15,655 nucleotides of DNA, from NCBI GenBank assembly GCA_046484285.1, contig JAWOBP010000001.1, positions 1 to 15,655 on the forward strand, written 5' to 3'. Made by a program: the position numbers and the translations under genes. Below are positions 1 through 7,836 of the stretch, piece after piece. How positions within the stretch are numbered: the stretch's first letter is position 1; the number at the start of each line of letters is the position of its first letter. The notes under the pieces are model-generated. The model did no database searches. It was not told the origin of the DNA and saw only the letters and a list, made by a program, of their open reading frames with translations. This DNA is from CAZHCG01 sp046484285 (GTDB taxonomy: Bacteria > Myxococcota_A > Polyangia > JAAYKL01).

Positions 1-371
1 CCGTCGTAGTCCAGCCTGGCGTCCGAAGGAGCGGCCCCGGCCGGCCAGCCGGTCTCGCTGTAGACCGGGCCGCCGTTGAAGCTCGACGGGGCCGTCATCT
101 GGGTATCGAACGCAATCGGGAAACCGGAGCGGTGGTACCCCTCACGGCCGGGAACCAACGCCGGGTTCGACGCCGGGTGAGGCGCAGCCAGATCGTTGAT
201 CCGCGGCGAAGAGCTGGGGCCTCTCCCGCGCCAGTCCGCCACGCCGGTCAGCTTGCCCACGCGATCGTACTCGTAGCCGAACGCCAGCAGCGTGGTGTCG
301 GCCGTCGAGCCGCCGTGAAGCTGCTGTACCACCATGCTCGCAGGAGCCGGGGTACACAGCATTTCGATCAT
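1..371 (-). CDS. Rhs/YD-repeat protein fragment, running off the left edge
   Basis: On the minus strand one frame stays open from about 416 down to the window edge. It includes the stretch FGYEYDRVGKLTGV (about 247-288), a typical YD-repeat element, and ends at the edge with LDYDG, which looks like the start of another YD unit. Rhs/YD-repeat proteins are large secreted or surface beta-shell proteins, often toxin carriers. Here only an internal piece is visible: no signal peptide, and no recognisable repeats upstream. ATG codons at 371 and 362 are the only in-frame ATGs near the 5' end, and neither has a clear ribosome binding site. An in-frame TGA lies at 417-419. I infer that the gene is truncated at its 5' end and that 371 is not its natural start. 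The 3' part is outside the window, so whether it is expressed is unknown. Confidence 0.55.
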   Translation of the reverse strand, partial: MIEMLCTPAPASMVVQQLHGGSTADTTLLAFGYEYDRVGKLTGVADWRGRGPSSSPRINDLAAPHPASNPALVPGREGYHRSGFPIAFDTQMTAPSSFNGGPVYSETGWPAGAAPSDARLDYD

Positions 372-383
372 TCGATCCGCTGA

Positions 384-704
384 GCGGGACGGTGTGACAG
401 CCTGGTGGCGCTCGAGTCAGGACGCCGCGTTTCGGCAGAGCTGGCAGACTTCGCTCCTCGTTGGCTCGAACAGGGACAGGTATCGCGAGAGTCGCTGATC
501 GCGCGGATCGAGGCCGACCGGGTGGCGCTGTTCGTTACCCCGAACTGGTTCTGGACCAAGGACCCCGGTTTTTCGGCCTACCTCGAGCGCTGTTACCGGC
601 AACCGGTCGTCTTTCCGCGTAAACAGGGCAGCGGCATCCCGAGAATGCTCGTGTTCGAGCACGTCGACACGCCGCGGCCCTGCCTTTCAATTGATGAAAA
701 GTAG
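384..704 (+). pseudogene. C-terminal remnant of a GT39/ArnT-like membrane glycosyltransferase
   Basis: The frame is open from after the TGA at 381-383 to TAG at 702-704; the first possible start is GTG at 405, without a good Shine-Dalgarno sequence. The translated tail reads like the soluble C-terminus of dolichyl-phosphate-mannose-type glycosyltransferases. It has a stretch about raising and evaluating a residence-like segment (ESGRRVSAELADF), then RIEADRVALFVTPNWFW, then a DPGFSAYLERCYR motif and a short basic end. The multi-helix membrane part that carries the catalytic residues in this family is absent. Family assignment rests on overall resemblance, not on a diagnostic motif. Because only the 3' end is present and it starts abruptly next to another truncated gene, I read it as a broken gene. 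Alternatively it is a small free-standing protein. Confidence 0.45.
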
Positions 705-745
705 AAGGTTCGGCCGATCCGAAAACGGCGGCTGGGCGGGGCGGG

Positions 746-1837
746 TCAGTCCTGGAGGCGATCCACGATCGCCTCGATCGCCTTGCGGGCTACCTCGGTG
801 TGGGCGTGCTCTTCTTCGCGGATGATCGCCAGCGCGCAGGCGGCTCCGAACAGCGGGAAGTAGCGGACCTCCATCACGCGGCCTGTCTTGTCGCCCAGCG
901 CGACGGTGGCGATCTCGCCGATCGGTAGCAGATCCCTCACCCGCGGGCTCAGCTCGGTGACCACGTTCGAGACCGCGGCCAGCGCGTCGGGCTGCAGCAG
1001 ATCTCCGACCGCGTCGACGACCAGCCCCTCGTCGTCCGCCACCAGCGCCATGCTGACGCCCTCCAGCCCCACGATGCTCTCCAGCACTTCGCGCAGCGAC
1101 TCCCCTTCCAGCCGTTCCAGCGGAGCGGCGACGTCCGGGATCTCCAGCCGCAGCTTCTCGGCCTCGGCGCGGGCCTCCTCGACCTCGGTGCGCGCCACCG
1201 ACAGCTCGGCCTGCAAGTCGGTCATCCGCTCGCGGCGCGAGTACAGCTCTTTTCTCAGCCGCCGGCACTGCCGGTCCAGCTCCTCGAGCTCGGCGCGGAC
1301 TTCGGGATCCAGCTCCGGCTCCGAGCTCGCCTCCTGGCGCGGCGCCGCGGTTTCTGCCTGCTCGGCGGCGGCCGGCTCCTGCTCGCGGGCCTCGCCGGGC
1401 TCCTTGCCGCTCCGGTCGTCAGCTTCCCGCGCCTCTCTCGCGCTCTGCTCGGTCTCGGCCAGCTTGCGGCGCAGGTGATCGATCTCGTGCTCCAGCTCGC
1501 GGTCGCGCTCCTCCAGCGCCACTATCCTTTTTTGCGCCTCGTGCCGCTGGTGGGAGACCTCTTCGTGGCGAGAGCGCTCGTGGTCGAGCGCCCGGCGCAT
1601 GCGTTCCACGCTCTCCTTTTCCGTCGATCCCTTCGCGCGGCGCGCGTGGATCGCTCCCAAAAACACGCCCAGCAGGGTCAAGACCGCGGCGGTGGAGATG
1701 CCGAGCACCACCTCGACCAGGTCGTCGGTGGGATCCCAGCCGGGCGGGGCCTCGAGGGCCCGAAGTAAAAGGACGTTGAGTCCGACCAGCCCCGCGGCGG
1801 CCAGCAGGACCAGTGCCGCTGCAACCGAGCGCGTCAC
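746..1837 (-). CDS. Membrane-anchored coiled-coil protein with C-terminal Roadblock/LC7 domain
   Basis: The 363-residue protein has two hydrophobic segments (about residues 5-25 and 43-64), a long charged Glu/Arg-rich region with heptad character (about 70-235), and a C-terminal domain (about 247-363) that matches the Roadblock/LC7 pattern: SLREVLESIVGLEGVSMALV, an ADDEGL turn, an Ala-rich helix, then GEIATVALGD and ALAIIREEE strands. Roadblock proteins such as MglB regulate small Ras-like GTPases or act as dimeric scaffolds; no GTPase gene is visible here. The two short helices with a short loop place both the N-terminus and the coiled coil on the cytoplasmic side. Start is GTG at 1837, preceded by GGTGAG. 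It is the last gene of the mfd cluster, 52 bases after the SurA-like gene. The Ala/Glu-rich stretch around residues 140-175 is low complexity. Function is inferred. Confidence 0.8.
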   Translation of the reverse strand: MTRSVAAALVLLAAAGLVGLNVLLLRALEAPPGWDPTDDLVEVVLGISTAAVLTLLGVFLGAIHARRAKGSTEKESVERMRRALDHERSRHEEVSHQRHEAQKRIVALEERDRELEHEIDHLRRKLAETEQSAREAREADDRSGKEPGEAREQEPAAAEQAETAAPRQEASSEPELDPEVRAELEELDRQCRRLRKELYSRRERMTDLQAELSVARTEVEEARAEAEKLRLEIPDVAAPLERLEGESLREVLESIVGLEGVSMALVADDEGLVVDAVGDLLQPDALAAVSNVVTELSPRVRDLLPIGEIATVALGDKTGRVMEVRYFPLFGAACALAIIREEEHAHTEVARKAIEAIVDRLQD

Positions 1838-1889
1838 TTCTCGCTCACCGTTTCCCCATCTCGCCGCTCGCGCCCCGGCAGCCGTCCGC

Positions 1890-2891
1890 TCAGAGGCGCA
1901 CGTCGACGAACGTTCGCGACTGGAGATCCTTCAGCCAGATCTCCTGCTGTCGAGCCATCTCCTGCTGCATCAGCTGGTTGATGATTCTGTTCTTGACCTC
2001 GGAGAACGGCTGCACGCCGAGATACTCCCGATCGATCAGGCGAATCACGTGGAATCCGGCCGGCGTGCGAATCGGACCGGCGATCTCCCCGGGCTCCAGG
2101 TCCAAAAAAGCGTCGTCGATCACCTCGGGCAGCACGCCGGGGCGCAGCTCGCCGAGCCGGCCGCCGCGAGGCGCGGTCGCGGAATCGTCTGACTCGTCAC
2201 GGGCGATTTCTGCGAAGCTCTCTCCGCCGAGAATCCGCTCGGCGATCTCCTCGGCCCGCTGGCGCTTGCGAGCGACCTCGGCCGCTCGCGCGTCGCGCGG
2301 CACGCGCACCAGGATGTGAGCGCCCTCGAACCCGCCGGTCGCGCGCACTTCCCGCACCTGGTCGTTGTAATACTCGCGGGCCTCCTCCTCGGAGATCTTG
2401 ACCCGTCCCCTGACGCGCAGGTTGATCACCTTGTACTTGAGCAGGTCGCGCCGCATCTCGGCGCGGTAGGTCACAAGGTCCTTGCCGCGCGCCTCGAGCG
2501 CGCGCCGGAAGGTCTCCAGGTCGACGCCGTTCTCGCGAGCCATGTTTTCAATCGCGCGATCGACCTCCTCGCGGCTGACCGTCAGTTTCATCTTGCGCGC
2601 CTGCTGGGCGACCAGCACGTCGTTGATCATCTGCTGCAGGGTCTGCTCCACCAGCTGGGCGCGTTTGCCCCCCAGCAGCGATCCGCCGCCCCTGGCCGCC
2701 GCCTTCTCCAGCTCCTGCAGCTGGGGGCGCACCCGCTCGCGCAGCTCGCTCAGGAGAATGATCTCGTCGTCCACCACCGCCGCGATCCGGTCGACGACTC
2801 CCGCGGCCTCGGCCGTCGCTGCCCGCGGCAGTGCTACATGAGCAGCGCTCGCCAGCGCGGCGGCGAGCAGAGGGTGAAGGAGTCGCGGCAC
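1890..2891 (-). CDS. surA: SurA-like periplasmic chaperone / parvulin peptidyl-prolyl isomerase
   Basis: The 333-residue protein begins with a Sec-type signal peptide (about 1-28) followed by VVDRIAAVVDDEIILLSEL, the characteristic opening of the SurA N-terminal chaperone domain. A single parvulin (PpiC-type) rotamase domain occupies about residues 187-288, with GAHILVRV near its start, a GGRLGEL loop and GFHVIRLIDRE at its end. E. coli SurA has two parvulin domains; this one has one, as in many deltaproteobacterial homologues. The C-terminal helix (FSEVKNRIINQLMQQEMARQ) returns to the chaperone fold. Role: folding and escort of outer-membrane beta-barrel proteins in the periplasm. Start is GTG at 2891, two bases after the stop of the upstream parvulin gene, with AAGGG about ten bases upstream, so the two genes are translated from one message and possibly coupled. 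Confidence 0.88.
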   Translation of the reverse strand: MPRLLHPLLAAALASAAHVALPRAATAEAAGVVDRIAAVVDDEIILLSELRERVRPQLQELEKAAARGGGSLLGGKRAQLVEQTLQQMINDVLVAQQARKMKLTVSREEVDRAIENMARENGVDLETFRRALEARGKDLVTYRAEMRRDLLKYKVINLRVRGRVKISEEEAREYYNDQVREVRATGGFEGAHILVRVPRDARAAEVARKRQRAEEIAERILGGESFAEIARDESDDSATAPRGGRLGELRPGVLPEVIDDAFLDLEPGEIAGPIRTPAGFHVIRLIDREYLGVQPFSEVKNRIINQLMQQEMARQQEIWLKDLQSRTFVDVRL

Positions 2892-2893
2892 GG

Positions 2894-4018
2894 CTATTCG
2901 CCCTTGCTCTCGTCTGCTTCGCCTCTGGCCTTTTTCTCGTCGCCGTCGTCCTCGCCTCCCTTGCTCGGCGCGTCCGGGATGTCGGCCGAAAACGCCGAGC
3001 CGTGCTGATGGCGATTCGGATTTGGGGTCTCGATTTCCACCTTCTCGAGGTTTTCTTCGATGATCTCGATCTTCGCCTCGGAGCGCAGCTTGTCGACGAA
3101 CTCGTCCATCTTCTTCTTGCGCTCCTCGCGCAGGAGCCGATTTTCGATCAGGCGCTTGACGCTTTCGAACGAGCGATTCATCTCCGGCTTCTTGTTGGTC
3201 AGCTTGATCACGTGGAATCCGGCTTCGGTCTCGACCGGCTCGTCCGCTATCTCGCCGACCTTCTTCAGAGACCAGGCGGCGCGCGCCACCGGCTCGGGAA
3301 CCTCGGGCTCGTCCTCGCGGCGCTTCTCCGGCTCGGAGAAGTAGCCCAGATCCCCTCCGCGATCCTTGGTCTTCTCGTCGATCGACAGCTCCTTTGCCCG
3401 CTCGCGGAAGTAACGCCGGTCGTCGGAGTGCTTTTTCAAGTCCTTGATCAGCTTTTTCGCCTCGGCCTCGGTCCCGACGACGATCTGGCTGGCACGAACC
3501 TGTGCCGACCGATGGTACTTGTCGAAGTCTTCCTGGTAGGCTTTCTTGAGGCGCTCTTCGTCAATCGAGGTGGGCAGCAGCTCCTTTTCCAGGTCGTTTT
3601 TGACCATCATCCGGATCATGACCTGCTTGACGGTCCGCTGCACCTCTGGATCGTCCCGCATTCCGAGCCGCTCGGCCTCCTGGGAGAGCAGCTCCACGCG
3701 GACCAGCTTCTGCAAAAACTCCTTGCGCCGCTCGGGGGCGGCCCAGCGACGGCGGATGTAGGGCGAGAGTTGATTGATCCGCTCGGTGACGTCGCCGATC
3801 GTGATCTCGCGATCGCCAACCTTGGCGACGACCTTGCTGGCCTGCTCCGGGGTGAGACCGAGCTGCTCGACCAGCGTGACCTCTTCCTCGGCGCCCGCCG
3901 CCTCGTCGGTCTCTTCTCCCTTTTCTTTCTCGCCTTCTCCGCCGCATCCTGCGAACCCAATGCCGACGATTCCCGCAAGCCCGCAGATCATCAAACGCCC
4001 GAGAGTCCCGCCTTTCAT
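2894..4018 (-). CDS. PrsA/PpiC-like parvulin lipoprotein
   Basis: The 374-residue precursor has a lipoprotein signal peptide ending in GFAGC (lipidated Cys at residue 25; Phe at -3 is slightly unusual), then a Gly/Glu/Lys-rich tether. A SurA_N/PrsA-type helical region follows (KVGDREITIGDVTERINQL), then a parvulin rotamase domain at about 172-275 containing ASQIVVGTEAEAKKL, RGGDLGYFSE and GFHVIKLTNKKPE. The C-terminal 60 residues are charged and low complexity. Role: membrane-anchored foldase for exported proteins. Start is ATG at 4018 with AGGAG directly upstream. The gene starts 26 bases after the mfd stop and ends 2 bases before the SurA-like start. Together the two genes give one lipid-anchored and one soluble parvulin, probably complementary in outer-membrane biogenesis. 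Gene symbol withheld because prsA, ppiC and ppiD are used inconsistently for this family. Confidence 0.87.
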   Translation of the reverse strand: MKGGTLGRLMICGLAGIVGIGFAGCGGEGEKEKGEETDEAAGAEEEVTLVEQLGLTPEQASKVVAKVGDREITIGDVTERINQLSPYIRRRWAAPERRKEFLQKLVRVELLSQEAERLGMRDDPEVQRTVKQVMIRMMVKNDLEKELLPTSIDEERLKKAYQEDFDKYHRSAQVRASQIVVGTEAEAKKLIKDLKKHSDDRRYFRERAKELSIDEKTKDRGGDLGYFSEPEKRREDEPEVPEPVARAAWSLKKVGEIADEPVETEAGFHVIKLTNKKPEMNRSFESVKRLIENRLLREERKKKMDEFVDKLRSEAKIEIIEENLEKVEIETPNPNRHQHGSAFSADIPDAPSKGGEDDGDEKKARGEADESKGE

Positions 4019-4044
4019 CGCTGTGCTCCTTGATCGGGTTTTCT

Positions 4045-7000
4045 TTATGATATCGACGGGTTGTTATCATAGCCACCCAGGGCGCGCAAGAAGCCTTTCG
4101 CGATCGCGGCATCGGGCGCCCGCTCCCTGCCGCAGCGCGCGATCACCTTCAGGTCCGGAGTGACCCGTACCCGGCCACGTCCCTCGCGCACGATCCGCTT
4201 GACCCGCTCCGGATCCACGCGGGACTCTGGCCCGAGGTGGACCGTGATCCGCCGCCCGGCGACCTCGAGCCCCATCGCCCCGATTCGGCGGCAGAGCGCC
4301 TTGGCCGCCATCCCGTCCACCAGCGTCCGCGCCTCTGCGGGCAGGGGTCCGAAGCGGTCGACCATCTCGGCGGCCAGCCGCTGCACCTCGGCTTCGTCCT
4401 CGGCGCCGGCCAGTCGCTTGTAAAGCTGCAAGCGCTGGCCCACGTCCGGAACGTAGCTTTCCTCGAGCAGCCCGGGACGCTCCAGGGTCAGCTCCGGCTC
4501 GGGCTCGTCCCGCCGCCTTTCGCCGCGCAGCTCGTCCGTGGCCTCGGCGAGCAGATCGCAGTACATCTCGAATCCAACCGCGCTGATGTTTCCGCTCTGC
4601 TCGGCACCCAGCAGGTTGCCGGCTCCGCGGATCTCGAGATCGAGCGAGGCCACGGTGAACCCGGAGCCGAGCTCGGTGTGGCGCGCGAGCGCTTCGACCC
4701 GATCCCTGGCATCTTCGCCGAGCGATGCCAGCGGCGGAACCACCAGATAGGCGTGCGCCTGCACGTTGCTGCGCCCCACGCGGCCGCGCAGCTGGTAGAG
4801 CTGGGCCAGACCGAAGGTGTCGGCCCGATCGACGATGATCGTGTTGGCGCGCGGGATGTCGAGACCGGACTCTATGATCGCTGTGCAGACCAGCACGTCG
4901 TGAAGGCCGGCCACGAAGTCCAGCATCACGCGCTCCAGCCCTTCCTCGGGCATCTGGCCGTGCGCCACGGCGGTCCGGGCCCGGGGGACCATGCGCCGCA
5001 CGCGCTCGGCGACCCGCTCGATGTCGCGCACTCGGTTGTGCACGAAAAACACCTGGCCGTCGCGCGCGAGCTCGCGTTCGATCGCCTCGCGGAGCAATGT
5101 CGGGTCGTCGTGGCAGACTACGGTTCGAATCGGGCGACGGTTCACCGGTGCGGTCGCGATCAGCGAAAGGTCGCGCATCCCGGCAAAAGCCATGTGCAGT
5201 GTGCGCGGAATCGGCGTGGCGGTCAGCACCAGTGTGTCTACCGAGGCGCGCAGTTGGCGGATTCGCTCCTTGTGGCTCACGCCGAAGCGGTGCTCCTCGT
5301 CGACGACGAGCAGACCCAGCCGCTTGAAGTGCACGTCGCGGCTGAGCAGCCGATGGGTTCCCACCACGACGTCCACCTGTCCCTGCTTCAGCCCGAGAGC
5401 GATCCGGCCGTTCTCTGTCGGCGTGCGGAAACGGCTGAGCATCTCGACGCGTACCGGGTAGTCGGAGAACCGCTGGCAGAAGCTCTGGTAGTGCTGCTGC
5501 GCGAGCACCGTGGTCGGGACCAGCACCGCCACCTGCCTGCCGGACATCAGGGCGCGAAAGGCGGCCCGCATCGCCACCTCGGTCTTGCCGAAGCCCACGT
5601 CGCCGCAGACCAACCGATCCATCGGTCGCTCACATTCCAGATCGGTTTCCACTTCCGCGATCGCGCGGGCCTGGTCGCCGGTCTCCTCGAAGGGGAAGGC
5701 CGCCTCGAAGGCGCGGTACAGATCGCCGGCCGGCTCGACCGGCGGACGCGAGGCGGACGCTCGCCTGGAGTAGAGATCGAGCAGCTTTCCGGCGATCTCG
5801 GCCGTCTCCCGGCGCACGAGCTCCTTCTTGCGGGCGAAAGTCTGGCCGCCGAGCTTGTCGAGGCGCACGCGCTCGTCTCCGCCGCCCTGGAACTTCTGGA
5901 CCTGGTTGAGCCGATAGACCGGCAGGTAGAGGCGATCGCCGTCGCGATACTCGATCGAGAGACAGTCGATCGCCGCGCTCTTGACCTGTTGCCGCACCAG
6001 CCCCCGGTAGCGGCCGACTCCGTGCTCCACGTGCACCACCAGGTCGCCGACCTGCAGCAACCGCAGGTCGTCCAGCGAGACGCGGCCGCGCCTTGCGCCG
6101 CGCCGGCGACGGGCGCGCCTTCCGAAGATCTCCTCCTCGGTGATGCGGGCCGTTCCGTCCGCCGGCAGCAGGCAGCCGCGCGCGAGCGGACCGGTCTCGA
6201 CACAGACGGACGGAAGCCGGGGCAGCCCTCCGAGCTCGGCGTCGCGGACCTCCAGCCCGCGACCGCGCGCCATCTCGGCCAGTCGATCGGCGTGTCCCGC
6301 GCTGCGCGCCACCAGCGCCACCCGGTAACCCTCGTCGACCAGCGCGGTCAGGTAGCGGGTGGTCGCGCCGAGCGGGTCCTTGTCGCCGGGGGTAAGGACG
6401 CGCAACCGCTCGGCCAGATCCGAGGTTCCGACCGCGCCCAGATCGACGGCGTCGTCGCCGCGCTCGAGCGGATGCTCCTCGAGAGCCTCTCCGCTGACGG
6501 TCAGCGGGTGAGCGATCAGCAGCGGACGGCCGCTCAGCTCGCCTGCGATTTCTTCGGGTCGGGCCAGGTGGCTCTCGACCGGGAACGCCGGGCGTCCGGA
6601 CTCCGCGCAGCGGCGGTGATCCGCGGCGATCGCCGTGCTCAACCTGGTCTGCGCGAGCCGCATTCCGGCGGGGTTGTCGATCGCGCAGGCGGTCTCGCTC
6701 GGGAAGTAGGCTGTGACCGGATCGAGTCGATCGTGAAAGGCTGGCGCCAGGCCGTCCGATCCGACGAACAGCCTTCCTTCGAGCAGATCCTCGATCATCC
6801 GGTCCGTGCGCGAGGTGGGGTGGTCCACCTCGTCGCAGACAGCTCGAATGCGAGCCGCGGCGCGTTCCCTCTCATCTTTCTTGCGCGGCAGGAGCGCGGT
6901 GCGAACGGGATGGACCCAGATTTCCCCGAGGTCGTCTCCCGTGGTCTGGGACTCGGTGGAGAAGCAGCGGATGCGTTCCACCTCGTCGCCGAACGTCTCG

Positions 7001-7626
7001 ATCCGGGCCGGCTGCTCCAGGTAAGGGGGGAAGACGTCTATCACCGCTCCGCGCACCGCGAAGGTGCCGGGCTCCTCGACCAGCGGGGTGCGGTGGTAGC
7101 CGCCCCGCTCCAGCGCATCGAGCAACCCGTCTCTCTCGATGCGCTCGTTCGTCGCCACCGGCAGGCAGGCTCGCTCGAAAGACGAGCGCGGCATTACGCG
7201 TCTGAGCAGCGCTCCCGCGGAGAAGACCGCGACCCGCCAGTCGGATCCCATCGACATGGCGAAAAACGTGGCGGCTCGCCGCAGCTGGGTGGATCGCTCT
7301 GGAACCAGATCGTCGTAGGGACCCTGCTCCCAGGCGGGGTAGAACAGCACCTCCGACTGCTGGGCGACACCGGTCGCGGGCAGCAGGTAGGCCAGGTCGT
7401 CCGCCAACGCGACCGCGCTCGGCTCGTCCTCCGTCACCGCCATGAAGCGTTTCCAGCGGCCGGCACATAGGCGAGAGCCGAGCATCTCGGCGATCGCGGC
7501 GGCAAAGGCTCCGCCGCGCGCACCGCGAATGTCGACGCGGGACGAGGCCCCGGCCAGCTCAGCGATCCGCGAAATCCTGGTTCCGCGGCCGAGCTCGGGG
7601 ATTACGGCCGTTGGTCGATCCGACAC
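4045..7626 (-). CDS. mfd: Transcription-repair coupling factor Mfd
   Basis: At 1193 residues it is close to the usual 1150 or so. Mfd removes RNA polymerase stalled at DNA lesions and recruits UvrA. Visible domains in order: UvrB-like N-terminal module with the LFYPAWEQGPYDDL signature (about 100-115); RNA-polymerase interaction (CarD-like) domain at about 520-590 with VGDLVVHVEHGVGRYRG; RecG-like motor with Walker A GDVGFGKTE (about 673-681), DEEHRFGV box, TATPIPRT motif III and QLRGRVGRS motif VI; the relay segment EIRGAGNLLGAEQSG; and the C-terminal TRCF domain with YKRLA and DRFGPLP. All motor motifs appear intact. Start is GTG at 7626; no in-frame ATG lies between it and the upstream stop, and the Shine-Dalgarno sequence (GCGGAA) is weak. 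It heads the cluster mfd, parvulin lipoprotein, surA. Confidence 0.97.
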   Translation of the reverse strand: MSDRPTAVIPELGRGTRISRIAELAGASSRVDIRGARGGAFAAAIAEMLGSRLCAGRWKRFMAVTEDEPSAVALADDLAYLLPATGVAQQSEVLFYPAWEQGPYDDLVPERSTQLRRAATFFAMSMGSDWRVAVFSAGALLRRVMPRSSFERACLPVATNERIERDGLLDALERGGYHRTPLVEEPGTFAVRGAVIDVFPPYLEQPARIETFGDEVERIRCFSTESQTTGDDLGEIWVHPVRTALLPRKKDERERAAARIRAVCDEVDHPTSRTDRMIEDLLEGRLFVGSDGLAPAFHDRLDPVTAYFPSETACAIDNPAGMRLAQTRLSTAIAADHRRCAESGRPAFPVESHLARPEEIAGELSGRPLLIAHPLTVSGEALEEHPLERGDDAVDLGAVGTSDLAERLRVLTPGDKDPLGATTRYLTALVDEGYRVALVARSAGHADRLAEMARGRGLEVRDAELGGLPRLPSVCVETGPLARGCLLPADGTARITEEEIFGRRARRRRGARRGRVSLDDLRLLQVGDLVVHVEHGVGRYRGLVRQQVKSAAIDCLSIEYRDGDRLYLPVYRLNQVQKFQGGGDERVRLDKLGGQTFARKKELVRRETAEIAGKLLDLYSRRASASRPPVEPAGDLYRAFEAAFPFEETGDQARAIAEVETDLECERPMDRLVCGDVGFGKTEVAMRAAFRALMSGRQVAVLVPTTVLAQQHYQSFCQRFSDYPVRVEMLSRFRTPTENGRIALGLKQGQVDVVVGTHRLLSRDVHFKRLGLLVVDEEHRFGVSHKERIRQLRASVDTLVLTATPIPRTLHMAFAGMRDLSLIATAPVNRRPIRTVVCHDDPTLLREAIERELARDGQVFFVHNRVRDIERVAERVRRMVPRARTAVAHGQMPEEGLERVMLDFVAGLHDVLVCTAIIESGLDIPRANTIIVDRADTFGLAQLYQLRGRVGRSNVQAHAYLVVPPLASLGEDARDRVEALARHTELGSGFTVASLDLEIRGAGNLLGAEQSGNISAVGFEMYCDLLAEATDELRGERRRDEPEPELTLERPGLLEESYVPDVGQRLQLYKRLAGAEDEAEVQRLAAEMVDRFGPLPAEARTLVDGMAAKALCRRIGAMGLEVAGRRITVHLGPESRVDPERVKRIVREGRGRVRVTPDLKVIARCGRERAPDAAIAKGFLRALGGYDNNPSIS

Positions 7627-7836
7627 TGGGTGTTCCGCTGTGCTGCTCGCGGGCGGAGAGACATGGGTGGGGTCATTCTAGTGCCTCGTCAACCCCACAA
7701 TGCCGGGTCGGGCCGGCCCTCATCGACGATCCCTGCGTCACTCCTCCTCGAATTGGCACCGCCAGTCCTTCGTCGTCGTTCCTTGGCCTCGCGGACAGTT
7801 GCTCGCTCTACCCGAACGTTTTCGATTGACTCGGCA
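7627..7836 (-). promoter_or_regulatory. 210-base intergenic region upstream of mfd
   Basis: This is the only sizeable gap within the minus-strand cluster and is the likely place for an mfd promoter, but I see no well-spaced -35/-10 pair. Visible elements are a TTGACG hexamer (7687-7692 on the minus strand) and a TAGAAT-like hexamer close to it but too near to pair with it, a perfect 10-base palindrome GGGCCGGCCC at 7710-7719, and a purine-rich GAGGAGGAG at 7741-7749 with no properly spaced coding frame behind it. A 4-base inverted repeat overlapping the stop of the PilZ gene is too small to be called a terminator. Confidence 0.25.

Noticed and set aside
709..723. Inverted repeat ttcgg / ccgaa between the convergent fragment and the Roadblock gene as a terminator
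   Set aside because: The stem is only 5 bases and no clear T-run follows in either direction.
4237..7470. A plus-strand open frame of more than 1000 codons opposite mfd
   Set aside because: In GC-rich DNA the antisense frame of a real gene often lacks stop codons. The translation has no recognisable motif, while the minus strand encodes a full-length Mfd with all motor motifs.
7680..7749. GAGGAGGAG on the minus strand followed by a short possible leader peptide before mfd
   Set aside because: The nearest GTG directly abuts the purine run and the nearest ATG is about 18 bases away, so spacing is wrong for both; the peptide has no distinctive composition.
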